Shown: piece by piece, positions 18,142 to 26,957 of the stretch
How positions within the stretch are numbered: the first letter of the stretch is position 1
Layout of the letters: the number at the start of each line of letters is the position of its first letter
Source: UBA6244 sp965140775
GTDB lineage: Bacteria; Bacteroidota; Bacteroidia; Bacteroidales; F082
DNA length: 64,000 nt
Assembly: GCA_965140775.1 (NCBI GenBank)
Contig: OZ223471.1
Span: 1,736,001-1,800,000 of the forward strand
Reading direction: 5' to 3'
Notes under the pieces: model-generated
What the model was told of the DNA's origin: nothing
Database searches by the model: none
Seen by the model: the letters and a program-made list of their open reading frames with translations, nothing else
Made by a program: the position numbers and the translations under genes

Positions 18142-18783
18142 TTAGTTGGCCAATTTTTTATCACTCATGCCAATCACACGTTTGATTGCCTGAAGATAGT
18201 TGATGTTTTCAACCCCTTCGAGTTTCAAATCGGTGATGGTTTTTTTAATGTCTTCCACTTCCGTGGACTCTGAATTTACGCTCACTACCATGGCGCCGTT
18301 GATCCAAACGTTGGCATATTCGCAGATGGTGTCGTTTACCATGTAGCCAAAACGTTCTTTTTCAACTCTTACTGCCTGTAAGTCAGTGTGATTGTGTACG
18401 ATGTCCAGAAATTCTTCCAAGGTGTACACCTCTTTGGTGAGTTGGGGCATTTCAACCATAAATGCAGGAAACACTTCTTTTTGGAGTAGGTCGGCTTGCA
18501 TGGGAAATTCTCCCTTCATCAATGGATTCCATTGTTCCAGTCCATCAACCGCCTGAACGAAGGTTTTAATGTCCATTTTACCATCGCGGATCTTGGTGTT
18601 GTTGATGTCGTTGGTTTTGGAAACGATGTATATTTCTTCTGAAAAGCGTTCCCACACTTTTTCTGGTACGGGTACAGAAAGTCTTGACATTAAAAAGGCA
18701 GCTTCATCAAATTCTTTTCCGAAGGTTCTGAATTCAAATCGTGGTTTTGAAATAGCTCCGATTTCGAGTTGTTCTTTTGACAT
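18142..18783 (-). CDS. Divergent CYTH-like protein A
   Basis: A 213-residue cytoplasmic protein. Residues 15-20 (FEFRTF) stand where CYTH proteins have ExExK, and NNTKIRDGKMDIK and EKERFGYMVND resemble the CYTH strands that line the triphosphate tunnel. The segment GLEQWNP and the C-terminal NYLQAIKRVIG are shared with the next gene upstream, so the two are paralogues. The CYTH assignment is mine from motif layout and is not certain. It ends 13 bases before the canonical CYTH start. Confidence 0.6.
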   Translation of the reverse strand: MSKEQLEIGAISKPRFEFRTFGKEFDEAAFLMSRLSVPVPEKVWERFSEEIYIVSKTNDINNTKIRDGKMDIKTFVQAVDGLEQWNPLMKGEFPMQADLLQKEVFPAFMVEMPQLTKEVYTLEEFLDIVHNHTDLQAVRVEKERFGYMVNDTICEYANVWINGAMVVSVNSESTEVEDIKKTITDLKLEGVENINYLQAIKRVIGMSDKKLAN

Positions 18784-18835
18784 GTTGATTTATTGTTGAT
18801 TAATATTTAGTTGTAATACAAAATTTAGTTTTGGT

Positions 18836-19465
18836 TTAATCAGTTGATTCCCAATAGTCTTTGGGTAAGGCCGCCAATCCCATGATGCGTTTAAGTGCCA
18901 GTGGATAATTTACATTTTCGGTATCGCTGCAAATGCCCAACATTTTTTTTGCAGCCAATACTTGTCCGGGATCTTCGCTTTCGATACACAGGGTGTTGAT
19001 TAATGCGCCATTCACAAGGACTTCCGCAATTTCGGTGATACAGTCGTTGAGCATGTAGCCATGTCGTACTTTTTTTACAAAGGCCACACTCAAATCGGGA
19101 TCGATGGAAATAACTTCGTTGAGAAATTGCTCAAGGGTGTACTGGTCGCGTTCCATTACCGGACATACAATGCCCAGAGCAGGAAAGACCACCGTTTTGA
19201 TGACGTCACTTTTGAGTGGAAATTCGCCCACCAAATAGGGGTTCCATTGCTCCAACCCCTCCACTTCATGCTCCAGCACTTTGATATCCATGATGCCATC
19301 GCGGATTTTAATGTTGTTTTTGGTGTTGCCGGCAGTGAGCAGATAAATGGAGTTCATGTGTCGGGTTTTGATTCTTGGAGTTAGTTTTTCCAAAGTGTCA
19401 ATCACGCTTTCGAGGTTGATTCCAAAAATGCGAAACTCAAATCTGGGGTTTGATTCTTGTACCAT
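18836..19465 (-). CDS. Divergent CYTH-like protein B
   Basis: A 209-residue paralogue of the gene at 18142-18783. Shared landmarks: RFEFRIFG near the start, NNIKIRDGIMDIKVLEHEV, GLEQWNPYLVGEFPL, HGYMLND and the terminal NYPLALKRIMGL. Like its neighbour it has FEFR in place of the canonical ExExK. It begins 1 base after the stop of the SdiA-regulated-type lipoprotein gene, so it is very likely in the porin operon, and it is followed after 52 bases by paralogue A. Confidence 0.6.
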   Translation of the reverse strand: MVQESNPRFEFRIFGINLESVIDTLEKLTPRIKTRHMNSIYLLTAGNTKNNIKIRDGIMDIKVLEHEVEGLEQWNPYLVGEFPLKSDVIKTVVFPALGIVCPVMERDQYTLEQFLNEVISIDPDLSVAFVKKVRHGYMLNDCITEIAEVLVNGALINTLCIESEDPGQVLAAKKMLGICSDTENVNYPLALKRIMGLAALPKDYWESTD

Positions 19466-19466
19466 A

Positions 19467-20255
19467 TTAGTTGTTATTTATCTGATAAATAGATAGTTTT
19501 CCGGAAGCATCGTTCACCAGGTAAAGGGTTTGTGTGCTGTGATCCACGACAACGCCTTCAAATTTTGAATCCGAAAGGCTGTATTTGATTTGCGGAACAC
19601 CACTGTAATCGCACGCAAAAAGTGCTTTGCTCATGTCGCTCACAATCCACATGCGTGCGGTTTCGGTTTCAATAAATATGCCGCTATAATCTTCTGCAAA
19701 GGTAAATTCCGTTTCCGTCATCACACCTTCTTCCGGAGTCCATAGGATGAGTTCACCCGGGTTGGCTTCGTTCAGAATATAGTATAACCGGTTGTTGGGA
19801 TTAAATGCAATGCCCTCCAAACCACTGTTTTCCGATCCCATGGGGATGTCGATGTGGTAGTCGAAAAGGGTATTGCCCGAAACATAATCTAATATCACTA
19901 CGTTGCGCTCCCTTTCCTCTGTAATGGCAACGGTTTGGTTGAAAGGGTTGTAGGTGACGCCTTCCAGATCATTTCCCTGATAATCCCAGGTTCTGAGTAT
20001 CTCGCCTTCGAGACTCAACTCGTACACCTGATTGGTGTTGTCGCTCACGGTGAGCAACGTTTGGTTGTTGGGACCGAATGCCAATCCTGAGGGCTCCGTT
20101 ACCTCTAATGGATAACTGGCCAGCAGGGTGAGCGTGCCTTCAGGAAGGATAGGTACATCCGGTTGGTTGGCTTCCGTTTCTTTGCACCCCGACAAGTGGC
20201 ATATCGCGATGAAAATTATCAGGGAAATGATGGTATGGAGGGCTGTATTTTTCAC
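19467..20255 (-). CDS. SdiA-regulated (YjiK-like) beta-propeller lipoprotein
   Basis: A 262-residue lipoprotein with lipobox LSGCKE near residue 24. Propeller-like repeats follow: EPSGLAFGPNNQTLLTVSD, NDLEGVTYNPFNQTVAITEE, SGLEGIAFNPNNRLYYILNE and SKFEGVVVDHSTQTLYLVND. This pattern is that of the SdiA-regulated family, whose biochemical role is unsettled. It lies 20 bases after the lamin-tail gene in an apparent porin-LTD-SdiA operon that continues into the CYTH-like genes. Confidence 0.82.
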   Translation of the reverse strand: MKNTALHTIISLIIFIAICHLSGCKETEANQPDVPILPEGTLTLLASYPLEVTEPSGLAFGPNNQTLLTVSDNTNQVYELSLEGEILRTWDYQGNDLEGVTYNPFNQTVAITEERERNVVILDYVSGNTLFDYHIDIPMGSENSGLEGIAFNPNNRLYYILNEANPGELILWTPEEGVMTETEFTFAEDYSGIFIETETARMWIVSDMSKALFACDYSGVPQIKYSLSDSKFEGVVVDHSTQTLYLVNDASGKLSIYQINNN

Positions 20256-20275
20256 GAAATCTGTTTTCTGAAAAT

Positions 20276-21382
20276 TTATTTGGTTGGATTATTACTCGCT
20301 CCGGGGGTGGGCTCGCGATCGGTACCAACGGTAAAAATCATCCAGGTAGCTCCGCCATCCACTTCCAAACCGGCCGAATTATCGGTGGGAGGATTGGGAA
20401 CAGCAAGTCCGTCGCCATAGGTGATTTCCTGAACGTAGCTGCTTCCTTCCTTTGAAATGCCGATGGATTCGCCCGAACCGCTCAGTTTAAAATTGGTATG
20501 CAAACCATTTTCCAAACCATCACAAATGAGAAGGATAAATCCATGGGGAGGTACGGTGGTGAGGTCGGGTTGATCGGTGGGCAACTGATATTGCATGGTG
20601 TCTTCCAGGTTGTCGGTAACATACCAACCGCCCATGTCGATAGGGGTGTCGCCGGTATTGTAGACCTCAAACCAATCGGGAAAATCGCCTTCCACACCGG
20701 GTACGGCATAGGTGTCGTTGCTGCACATAAATTCGTTGATAACCAGGGTTCCTTCAATCACGCTGCCACCGTCGTTGGGTGCGCCGGGTGTTTTTGTGCC
20801 AAGAATGGCCCAGGTAGAAATGGCACCTCCATCGGTCGTCAGACCAGTTGATTTGTCGTCGGGGAGTTCACCCTGTGGTCCTTCGGCACCGAAATTGGCT
20901 GTGCGGAATACCTCCGTTTTTTCCGGATCGTAAAGCACGATGATGGAGTCTTTGGAGGAACTAATACCCATATCTACCAGAATATGACTGTCCAGAATTT
21001 GTGTGGGCAGGTCAGTACCTGTTGCATCGGCAGCGCCACAAATTATCACCAGAAATCCTTTGGGAGGAATGGTGGTAAGGGCGTCATCGGTAGCCGGAAT
21101 TTGTTGCCAGGCCGTTTCGTCGGCTTCGGTATCGGTGATGAACATGCCGGCCACGTTTACTGCCTGGGTTCCTTTGTTGTAAAGCTCTACCCAGTCGGCA
21201 GCTCCACCGGATAAATCGATGTAGTAGGGGTCGGTAATGTCTTTGGCAATCAATTCGTTGATTACAATGTCTTTGTAGTTCTGGGGTGCCGGTGGGGTAG
21301 GACCCACATCGGGGTTTTCATCCTTTACACAGCCCGTCAAGGCCAGCATCCCGCCCAATATGATGAAGAGATATTTTTTCAT
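20276..21382 (-). CDS. Lipoprotein with two lamin-tail domains
   Basis: A 368-residue lipoprotein (lipobox LALTGCVKD). Two lamin-tail-type Ig-like domains are recognisable. The first runs from IVINELIAKD through GGAADWVELYNKG to PPKGFLVIICGA. The second runs from LVINEFMCSND through FPDWFEVYNTG to PPHGFILLICDG. Each unit is followed by a TPGAPND or PTPGASNN tail. Lamin-tail domains occur in secreted nucleases, phosphatases and adhesins, usually as binding modules. ATG at 21382 gives a standard signal peptide; an in-frame ATG sits three codons earlier. It is 34 bases downstream of the porin. Confidence 0.85.
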   Translation of the reverse strand: MKKYLFIILGGMLALTGCVKDENPDVGPTPPAPQNYKDIVINELIAKDITDPYYIDLSGGAADWVELYNKGTQAVNVAGMFITDTEADETAWQQIPATDDALTTIPPKGFLVIICGAADATGTDLPTQILDSHILVDMGISSSKDSIIVLYDPEKTEVFRTANFGAEGPQGELPDDKSTGLTTDGGAISTWAILGTKTPGAPNDGGSVIEGTLVINEFMCSNDTYAVPGVEGDFPDWFEVYNTGDTPIDMGGWYVTDNLEDTMQYQLPTDQPDLTTVPPHGFILLICDGLENGLHTNFKLSGSGESIGISKEGSSYVQEITYGDGLAVPNPPTDNSAGLEVDGGATWMIFTVGTDREPTPGASNNPTK

Positions 21383-21416
21383 GATTCTCATTTTTCAATT
21401 ATTAATTTTCGTTTGC

Positions 21417-23003
21417 TTAAAAGTCAATTTCTATACGTGCCTGAATTATGCTGAAATCGATGCCGCCTTCTCCGGTGGGAGCGGTTTTGTCGTTGGCATA
21501 TTTTCCTTTGCCATCGGCCCAACGGTCGTTGTTGATGTAGGTATAGTTGAGCATGAATTTCACGTTGTAGTTCACGTAATAGTTGATTCCCAAAGTGTAA
21601 CCTTCGGCTGAACCACCCTGAACATAAGGCGTTTTGTCTCCATCAACAAAACTGTTGGCATCCGAATAGTCGTAGCGCAAGGCAATTTCCATGGCACCTT
21701 TTTTGCTGTTGCGAAAATCGATTTGGTTAAACTCGGCTTCTCCCATGTTATAATAGTAATCGCCGTTGTTTACAATCCAGCTACCTGCCACATAAAAACC
21801 TTCGATGCTTGGTTTGTCTTCGCCGGTGGGAACTTTGTCGGCATCACGACGGATATCGTTGCGCATGTATTCGCCAATGATTTTGAAGTTTTTGTATGCA
21901 TAGGCTGCTTCAGCGCCCATCAGGGTGAAATACTTTACATCTTCAATAAAATCCGTATCCAGGTATTTCTTGCGGTTGATGGAGGTTTCGGCACGGGTGT
22001 TATATCGGTAAGCATCCGAGGGGTCGCCCAATTCCTGAATTTTTGGTGTGCGGTACGAACCTGCCATACCCAAATGCAGTACTTGTTTGTCCTTTTTGAT
22101 GGGAGCGTAGGCGAATCTTCCTGTGATAGAATATCCTGCCGGTGTTCCTTTCGACTTATTCTCGTCTTGCATGAGGGTGTTGGCAATTTCCGATGAAAAA
22201 ATCCCTCCTTCGAAGAAATAACGGTTGCCAAAGTTTCTGTAAGCGATACCCAGGTGGCGTGAGGGGGCAATTTCGTTTATCATTGGCCTTTCTAGGAAGG
22301 TAAGATACCGTGAGGTGGTGGTGGTTTCCATCGAAAAAGGCTCTTTGAAGTTACCGGCTTTCAACTGCCAGTTGTTGCCTATGTAACGAATGTAGGCATC
22401 TTTTAAATCTACTTCGTTGTAGGCAAAATCCATATCGAATTCACCTCCCCAATGTCCCCAAAGAATTGTTTTGATGGCAAAACGTGCTCTTCTGATATTC
22501 ACTCCGTTACCAATTTCGGAAGCATCGCCAAAATAGGTAGCCCCATCAAAATAAACACGGGTGTCGAACCAGTATTTAAACCGTTGGTCTTCAGATTCGA
22601 GTACCAGGATTCCGTCACGCGATTCGGGAACCAGCCTGGCCCTTACATTCACTCCTTTTCCATAATCGTTGGTGGTTTCGTCCTCATCTTCTGCAAACAT
22701 GGTCACCAATATATCGGTGCTTTTGTCCACATCAAGGTGTTGACTTTGATATCCTTTGGCAGAAACAACTAAAGAGATGTCCTGATTTTCAGGAACGGTG
22801 AGCTTGAAATATCCGTTTTGGTTGGTGGTGGCCATCAGATCGCTGTGACCCTGTACCTGCACAGATGCATTGGCCATGGGGGTTTCGGAACCTGCGGGAA
22901 AAATCTTTCCGGTAACTGTGGTTTGAGCCATCAGGCTTTCCAATGGAATCATCCATATGAGGAGGCTCATCAACAGGAATTTGGTGTACGATAATTTTTT
23001 CAT
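21417..23003 (-). CDS. OprO/OprP-like porin with N-terminal carboxypeptidase-like domain
   Basis: A 528-residue outer-membrane protein. After a signal peptide (ending SLMAQ), residues 27-110 form a CarboxypepD_reg-like domain (VTGKIFPAGSETPMANASV). The rest resembles phosphate-selective porins O/P: RRARFAIKTILWGHWGGEFDMDF, WQLKAGNFKEPFSMETTTTSRYLTFLERP, and the final strand IIQARIEIDF ending in Phe. OprO/P channels of Pseudomonas pass phosphate and pyrophosphate, but many Bacteroidota homologues have unknown selectivity. ATG at 23003 is chosen over 23027. Probable first gene of the porin, lamin-tail, SdiA-type, CYTH-like operon. Confidence 0.85.
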   Translation of the reverse strand: MKKLSYTKFLLMSLLIWMIPLESLMAQTTVTGKIFPAGSETPMANASVQVQGHSDLMATTNQNGYFKLTVPENQDISLVVSAKGYQSQHLDVDKSTDILVTMFAEDEDETTNDYGKGVNVRARLVPESRDGILVLESEDQRFKYWFDTRVYFDGATYFGDASEIGNGVNIRRARFAIKTILWGHWGGEFDMDFAYNEVDLKDAYIRYIGNNWQLKAGNFKEPFSMETTTTSRYLTFLERPMINEIAPSRHLGIAYRNFGNRYFFEGGIFSSEIANTLMQDENKSKGTPAGYSITGRFAYAPIKKDKQVLHLGMAGSYRTPKIQELGDPSDAYRYNTRAETSINRKKYLDTDFIEDVKYFTLMGAEAAYAYKNFKIIGEYMRNDIRRDADKVPTGEDKPSIEGFYVAGSWIVNNGDYYYNMGEAEFNQIDFRNSKKGAMEIALRYDYSDANSFVDGDKTPYVQGGSAEGYTLGINYYVNYNVKFMLNYTYINNDRWADGKGKYANDKTAPTGEGGIDFSIIQARIEIDF

Positions 23004-23188
23004 TGGTTTTTTAAAATTTGTAAACACTTGAATGAGTTAATACATGACTAACATTTGAAAGGCCAAAATAACGACCAAATGATGTGGATACAAAAAAGAA
23101 CCACTATACACCGACCCTACATTGCGGAAAAAATTAGCTCTACTCATACACAAATGTTTGAAAACCATAATTGTATGTTTCAGATTAA

Positions 23189-24364
23189 TTAATTGTGTGA
23201 AAGTGTTTTAAAGGCATTTTCAATTTCCTCCGAGAGTCTTTTGTTTACCTCTTCGAAGGTGCCCATGCCGTTAATTTTGGTGACGCCATGGAGGTGGTTG
23301 TATTTGTTGATTACGGGCACGGTTTTGTTTTCGTGCTCCTGCAGTCGTTTTACAATTTTCTCCGTGCTGGTGTCGTAGGGCATGCAGTCGTCAGTTTTAC
23401 TACGGGCATCCAATCGACTGATGAGCTCCAAAGTGGGCACTTCCAGTTCTATGACTTTTGAAATGGAGGAACCATGTTTTTTCAACAAGCCGTCCAGGAT
23501 ATATGATTGAACCAATGTTCGCGGGAAACCTTTGAAAATGAACCCTTTGATGCCTTTGGATTGTTCCAGCTTTTTCTCAATGAGCTTCACCACGATTTCG
23601 TCAGGAACCAGTTTGCCACTTTCGTAGAGTTGCGAAATTTGTTTGCCAATGGCTGTGTCTTTGGCGATTTCTTGCTCCAGCATGGGACCTGTGGCAATGT
23701 ATTCCAACCCATAAGCTTTGGCCAATGCGCGACCCTGTGAGCCTCTGCCCGAACCCGGATAGCCGAACAATACAATGTTCATCAGGCTTTTGGAGAGTTC
23801 ATTCTGCACGATGACCTCAATGTCGGCACTCACCTGTTCGATGCTTTGTGAACCGTTTACGGCGTAGTAGTTGCCCTTTTCTTTATAGAAATTCAGTACG
23901 GGAAGGGTTTTTTCGTTGTATTCGTGCAAACGGTTACGAATCACTTTTTCGTTGTCGTCCATGCGTCCCGACTGCTTGCCGCGTTCCAAAAGGCGATGTA
24001 CCGAGGTCTCTTCGTCCACTTCCAGACTAATGAGGCAGTTGAGGGCCGTATTGAGTTTGATCATGAGCCCCTCTAAAATATAGGCCTGAATGTAGGTTCG
24101 CGGAAAACCATCAAACAGAAATCCGTTGGCATTGGGATTTGATTGGATGGTTTTTTCGATGATTTGTACAATAATTTCATCGGATACCAAGCCCCCAGAG
24201 GCAATAATCGACCGGGCTTCCAGTCCCAGCGCCGATCCTTCGGCAATTTCCTTTCGCAAGATATCTCCGGTTGAAATATAAAACAGTTTGTATTTTTCAA
24301 TCAGAAATTCCGATTGGGTTCCTTTTCCGGCTCCAGGAGGGCCAAACAGTGCGATGTTCAACAT
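23189..24364 (-). CDS. Tandem (double-domain) adenylate kinase with a degenerate second domain
   Basis: A 391-residue fusion of two adenylate kinase domains. Domain 1 (1-190) is canonical: P-loop GPPGAGKG at 8-15, STGDILR with AMP-binding Arg37, DGFPRT and SGRMDD. Domain 2 (195-391) keeps the layout (GFPRT at 279-283) but has GYPGSGRG, so P-loop Lys is replaced by Arg207. It also has TGPMLE with Glu230 where Arg37 stands, and SKTDD with the LID arginine lost. Domain 1 should interconvert AMP, ADP and ATP; domain 2 is probably non-catalytic. Usual bacterial Adk is about 190-215 residues. It lies 70 bases after the PiT-LuxR gene on the same strand. Confidence 0.9.
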   Translation of the reverse strand: MLNIALFGPPGAGKGTQSEFLIEKYKLFYISTGDILRKEIAEGSALGLEARSIIASGGLVSDEIIVQIIEKTIQSNPNANGFLFDGFPRTYIQAYILEGLMIKLNTALNCLISLEVDEETSVHRLLERGKQSGRMDDNEKVIRNRLHEYNEKTLPVLNFYKEKGNYYAVNGSQSIEQVSADIEVIVQNELSKSLMNIVLFGYPGSGRGSQGRALAKAYGLEYIATGPMLEQEIAKDTAIGKQISQLYESGKLVPDEIVVKLIEKKLEQSKGIKGFIFKGFPRTLVQSYILDGLLKKHGSSISKVIELEVPTLELISRLDARSKTDDCMPYDTSTEKIVKRLQEHENKTVPVINKYNHLHGVTKINGMGTFEEVNKRLSEEIENAFKTLSHN

Positions 24365-24434
24365 AGCTCTTTATTATTTATAAGATGTATTCAAAAACCT
24401 AAGTAAGTGTCTTAAATATATGAAATACAAATGG

Positions 24435-26258
24435 TTATAGTTCTCTGATAAATTCGGTTAGTCCCACATCTCCCGGCACACCCAGTTTTTTTCTGAGTCG
24501 GTATCGGTTCATTTCCACACTCTTGGGCGAAATGTTCAGGATGGAGGCGATTTCTTTTGACGACAGATTCAGCCGCAACAAAGTGGCCAGTCGTTTCTCG
24601 TTTTCGGTCATGGCCGGAAAGTTTTCACTCAGCAGTTGCAAAAATCTTGTATTCTGCTCATCCACATGTAGTTGGAATTTTTCCCTGTCGCGATCGATGG
24701 AGATATTCTGACTGATCATCAAGGTAAGTTTGTTGAGGTTGTGCCTACTTTCAGGGTCTTTCATCTTTCCTTTAATGGACACAATCTCTTTTTTCAAATC
24801 ATTCAGAAATTCATTTTTGTGAATGATGTTCATGGCCATGGTGGTCATTTCATTCTGCCTGAACTTCAGTTCTTTATCCATATCTTCCTGGATGGCATTT
24901 CTTTCCAGGAGTTTCCTTTGCAATGCATCCAACTGTTGCTGGTGTGTTTCCTTGAGTTGGGCGATTTGACTAAGCCATATTTTTTTCTGTTTCATCCACC
25001 GATTCCAAAGTAGGATCAGGGAAGCCAAAGTCATTAGTGCAAGAATTCCCATCACCCAATAGATGGTGTGATGGTGTGTTGGGGCTGGCGCTGTTTTAGG
25101 CGTACCCACATGTTTTACCAAATCAAGCGTGTCCGAGAAATCCATGGTGTCAGCCAAGGGTGAGGTCAGGGCTTTGGGTGTTGATATTTCTTTGTTAATC
25201 AGGTTTTCTATTACGTTTGATCCTACATCTTGCTTGAAAACATTGTTCACAAAAAACAACATGAAAAAACTGAGAATACCTGCTGCAATGGGTGTGGCAA
25301 TCCAACCCAGGCTGATGCTTCCGAGGATGTTCAGCTTGATTTCACGTCCTCCTTTGTACAGCCCAATACCGATGATGGCTCCAATCACGACCTGTGAACT
25401 CGACACGGGAACCAGCGGTATGGCCGGTAAACCAATGGAGGCCACAGCGTTGGAAAGCGATTGCGACGAAAAAATAAACAACACCAATGCCTGGGCAAGT
25501 ACCACCACGAGGGCAGCTTCGGGAGTTAATGGCATCAGCGTATTGCCCACGGTTTCCATCACATGTCGCGAATAGGTGATAATTCCAATGGCTATGGCCA
25601 CTCCGCCAATAAAAAACAATTGTTGTTTGCCCGAAATATCCAGCCAGCCCAAATGAATTTCAGGGAAGTGTATGGCATCGGTAAATACCCCCATGACGTT
25701 TGCTATGTTATTGGCACCCAGGCTGTATGCGCCAAAGGCGCCAATGAGGAGCAGACCAATACGAACCAGTGCATCCTTATATAGTAGGTGTAACTTGGTT
25801 TTTCGAGTGGCCAGTTGGAGAAGCATGAAAAGAAGTACGGCAAAGATGCCGCCCAAAATCGGACCCGAAACCCAGGTGGAAACAATCTTGGTAAGTACGC
25901 CAAGGTCGGTGTGACTGTTTGTGTAAAAATTCCAGCCGATGATGGCACCCACGATGGCCTGACTGGTGGAAACCGGCAGGCTTAAACGGGTCATCCAAAA
26001 AACAGTAAGCGCAGCGGCCAAAGCCACGGTAAACGCGGCTGCCAGCGTACTTACCTTACCCAATTCGCCCAGCGTATGACTGGCGCCGGCACCTTGCACC
26101 ACGGCTCCGATAATGACGAAAATACTGCCCAATATGGCGGCAGTTCTGAATTTGACCATGCGTGTGCCCACCGCCGTGCCAAAAATATTGGCGGCATCGT
26201 TGGCACCCAACGACCAACCCAAAAACAAACCACTTGATAAAAAAAGCAGCGTGATCAT
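24435..26258 (-). CDS. PiT-family phosphate transporter fused to a LuxR-type DNA-binding domain
   Basis: A 607-residue fusion. Residues 1-345 are a PiT inorganic phosphate permease with the paired signatures GANDAAN (18-24) and GANNIAN (181-187) and loops VSTSQ and VSSSQ. An extra transmembrane helix at about 399-418 leads into a coiled-coil-like region (425-500). A LuxR-type helix-turn-helix follows at about 551-600, its recognition helix being ISPKSVEMNRYRLRKKLG. This tail is the one found on Bacteroidota membrane-bound LuxR regulators. The frame is continuous. I infer a transporter that can report on transport or phosphate to DNA while membrane-bound. Its start overlaps the DUF47 gene stop by 4 bases. 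Confidence 0.9.
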   Translation of the reverse strand: MITLLFLSSGLFLGWSLGANDAANIFGTAVGTRMVKFRTAAILGSIFVIIGAVVQGAGASHTLGELGKVSTLAAAFTVALAAALTVFWMTRLSLPVSTSQAIVGAIIGWNFYTNSHTDLGVLTKIVSTWVSGPILGGIFAVLLFMLLQLATRKTKLHLLYKDALVRIGLLLIGAFGAYSLGANNIANVMGVFTDAIHFPEIHLGWLDISGKQQLFFIGGVAIAIGIITYSRHVMETVGNTLMPLTPEAALVVVLAQALVLFIFSSQSLSNAVASIGLPAIPLVPVSSSQVVIGAIIGIGLYKGGREIKLNILGSISLGWIATPIAAGILSFFMLFFVNNVFKQDVGSNVIENLINKEISTPKALTSPLADTMDFSDTLDLVKHVGTPKTAPAPTHHHTIYWVMGILALMTLASLILLWNRWMKQKKIWLSQIAQLKETHQQQLDALQRKLLERNAIQEDMDKELKFRQNEMTTMAMNIIHKNEFLNDLKKEIVSIKGKMKDPESRHNLNKLTLMISQNISIDRDREKFQLHVDEQNTRFLQLLSENFPAMTENEKRLATLLRLNLSSKEIASILNISPKSVEMNRYRLRKKLGVPGDVGLTEFIREL

Positions 26259-26905
26259 ACGTTCAGTTTAAGGGCCATTATCGATAATACATCTGCCAGG
26301 GTTTCGGCGTTATCCGAAATGGTTTCGATATGTAATGCAAAATATCTTAAATGAATCTTTTGAGCCAAATCCAAATCATCCATTTCGTGAAATACCTTTC
26401 TCTTAATGCTTCTTGAAATTTTGTCCGTTTCTTTTTCATAGAAATAAACCTTCGAAAGCATGTCGCGAACCTTGACGGGCTCCCTGAAATAGGTCCGTAC
26501 GGCAGGAATAACGCACAAGGCCGCCTCCACGGAAGTGTTGGTGAGTCGCTTGTAATCATCACGGATGCTTTCCGGAAAAAAGGGAATTTCCAGTTCAAAT
26601 TGATAAAGATTGTCCTTGGAGATGTCAATCAATTCATCCATCCTGTCGAGCATGCTTTCAATATCGTTGATGCTTTGTGGAAGCAACGAGTGACGGTAAA
26701 ATTCATCATCAATCTGTCGTTGAAGTTTGTCGGCAGTGGCTTCCAGTCGGTCGATGGTAGCAATCTTGTCCGCAAACAATTCTTTGTCGTGATTCAAGTA
26801 GTTGAGCACGCCCTCCTTAAACACGAGAATTCCTTGCTCCACGGTATTGATAAATTCATCGATTTGCAACACCAATTGTTTGGCATTTTTAAACAGTAGC
26901 GACAT
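26255..26905 (-). CDS. DUF47/PhoU-like accessory protein of PiT transporter
   Basis: A 216-residue all-helical protein of the DUF47 (YkaA) family, related to PhoU and commonly paired with PiT transporters. Family features include ATIDRLEATADKLQRQID, the acidic helix ESMLDRMDELIDISKDNL and the late EKETDKISRSIKRKVF. ATG at 26905 is preferred over 26956, as MSLLFKNAK is the family-like N-terminus. It should modulate phosphate entry through the PiT protein whose gene overlaps its stop codon (ATGA). A well-formed promoter lies 24-52 bases upstream. Confidence 0.9.
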   Translation of the reverse strand: MSLLFKNAKQLVLQIDEFINTVEQGILVFKEGVLNYLNHDKELFADKIATIDRLEATADKLQRQIDDEFYRHSLLPQSINDIESMLDRMDELIDISKDNLYQFELEIPFFPESIRDDYKRLTNTSVEAALCVIPAVRTYFREPVKVRDMLSKVYFYEKETDKISRSIKRKVFHEMDDLDLAQKIHLRYFALHIETISDNAETLADVLSIMALKLNV

Positions 26906-26928
26906 ATGACTCAGATTTAATTTCCAAT

Positions 26929-26957
26929 CAAAGATACAATAATAGGCGCCTCCCAAA
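26929..26957 (-). promoter_or_regulatory. Promoter of the DUF47-PiT-LuxR operon
   Basis: On the minus strand, TTTG (26957-26954), 17 bases, then TATCTTTG (26936-26929): an exact TAnnTTTG with a full -33 element. The DUF47 ATG follows 24 bases later. Confidence 0.6.
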
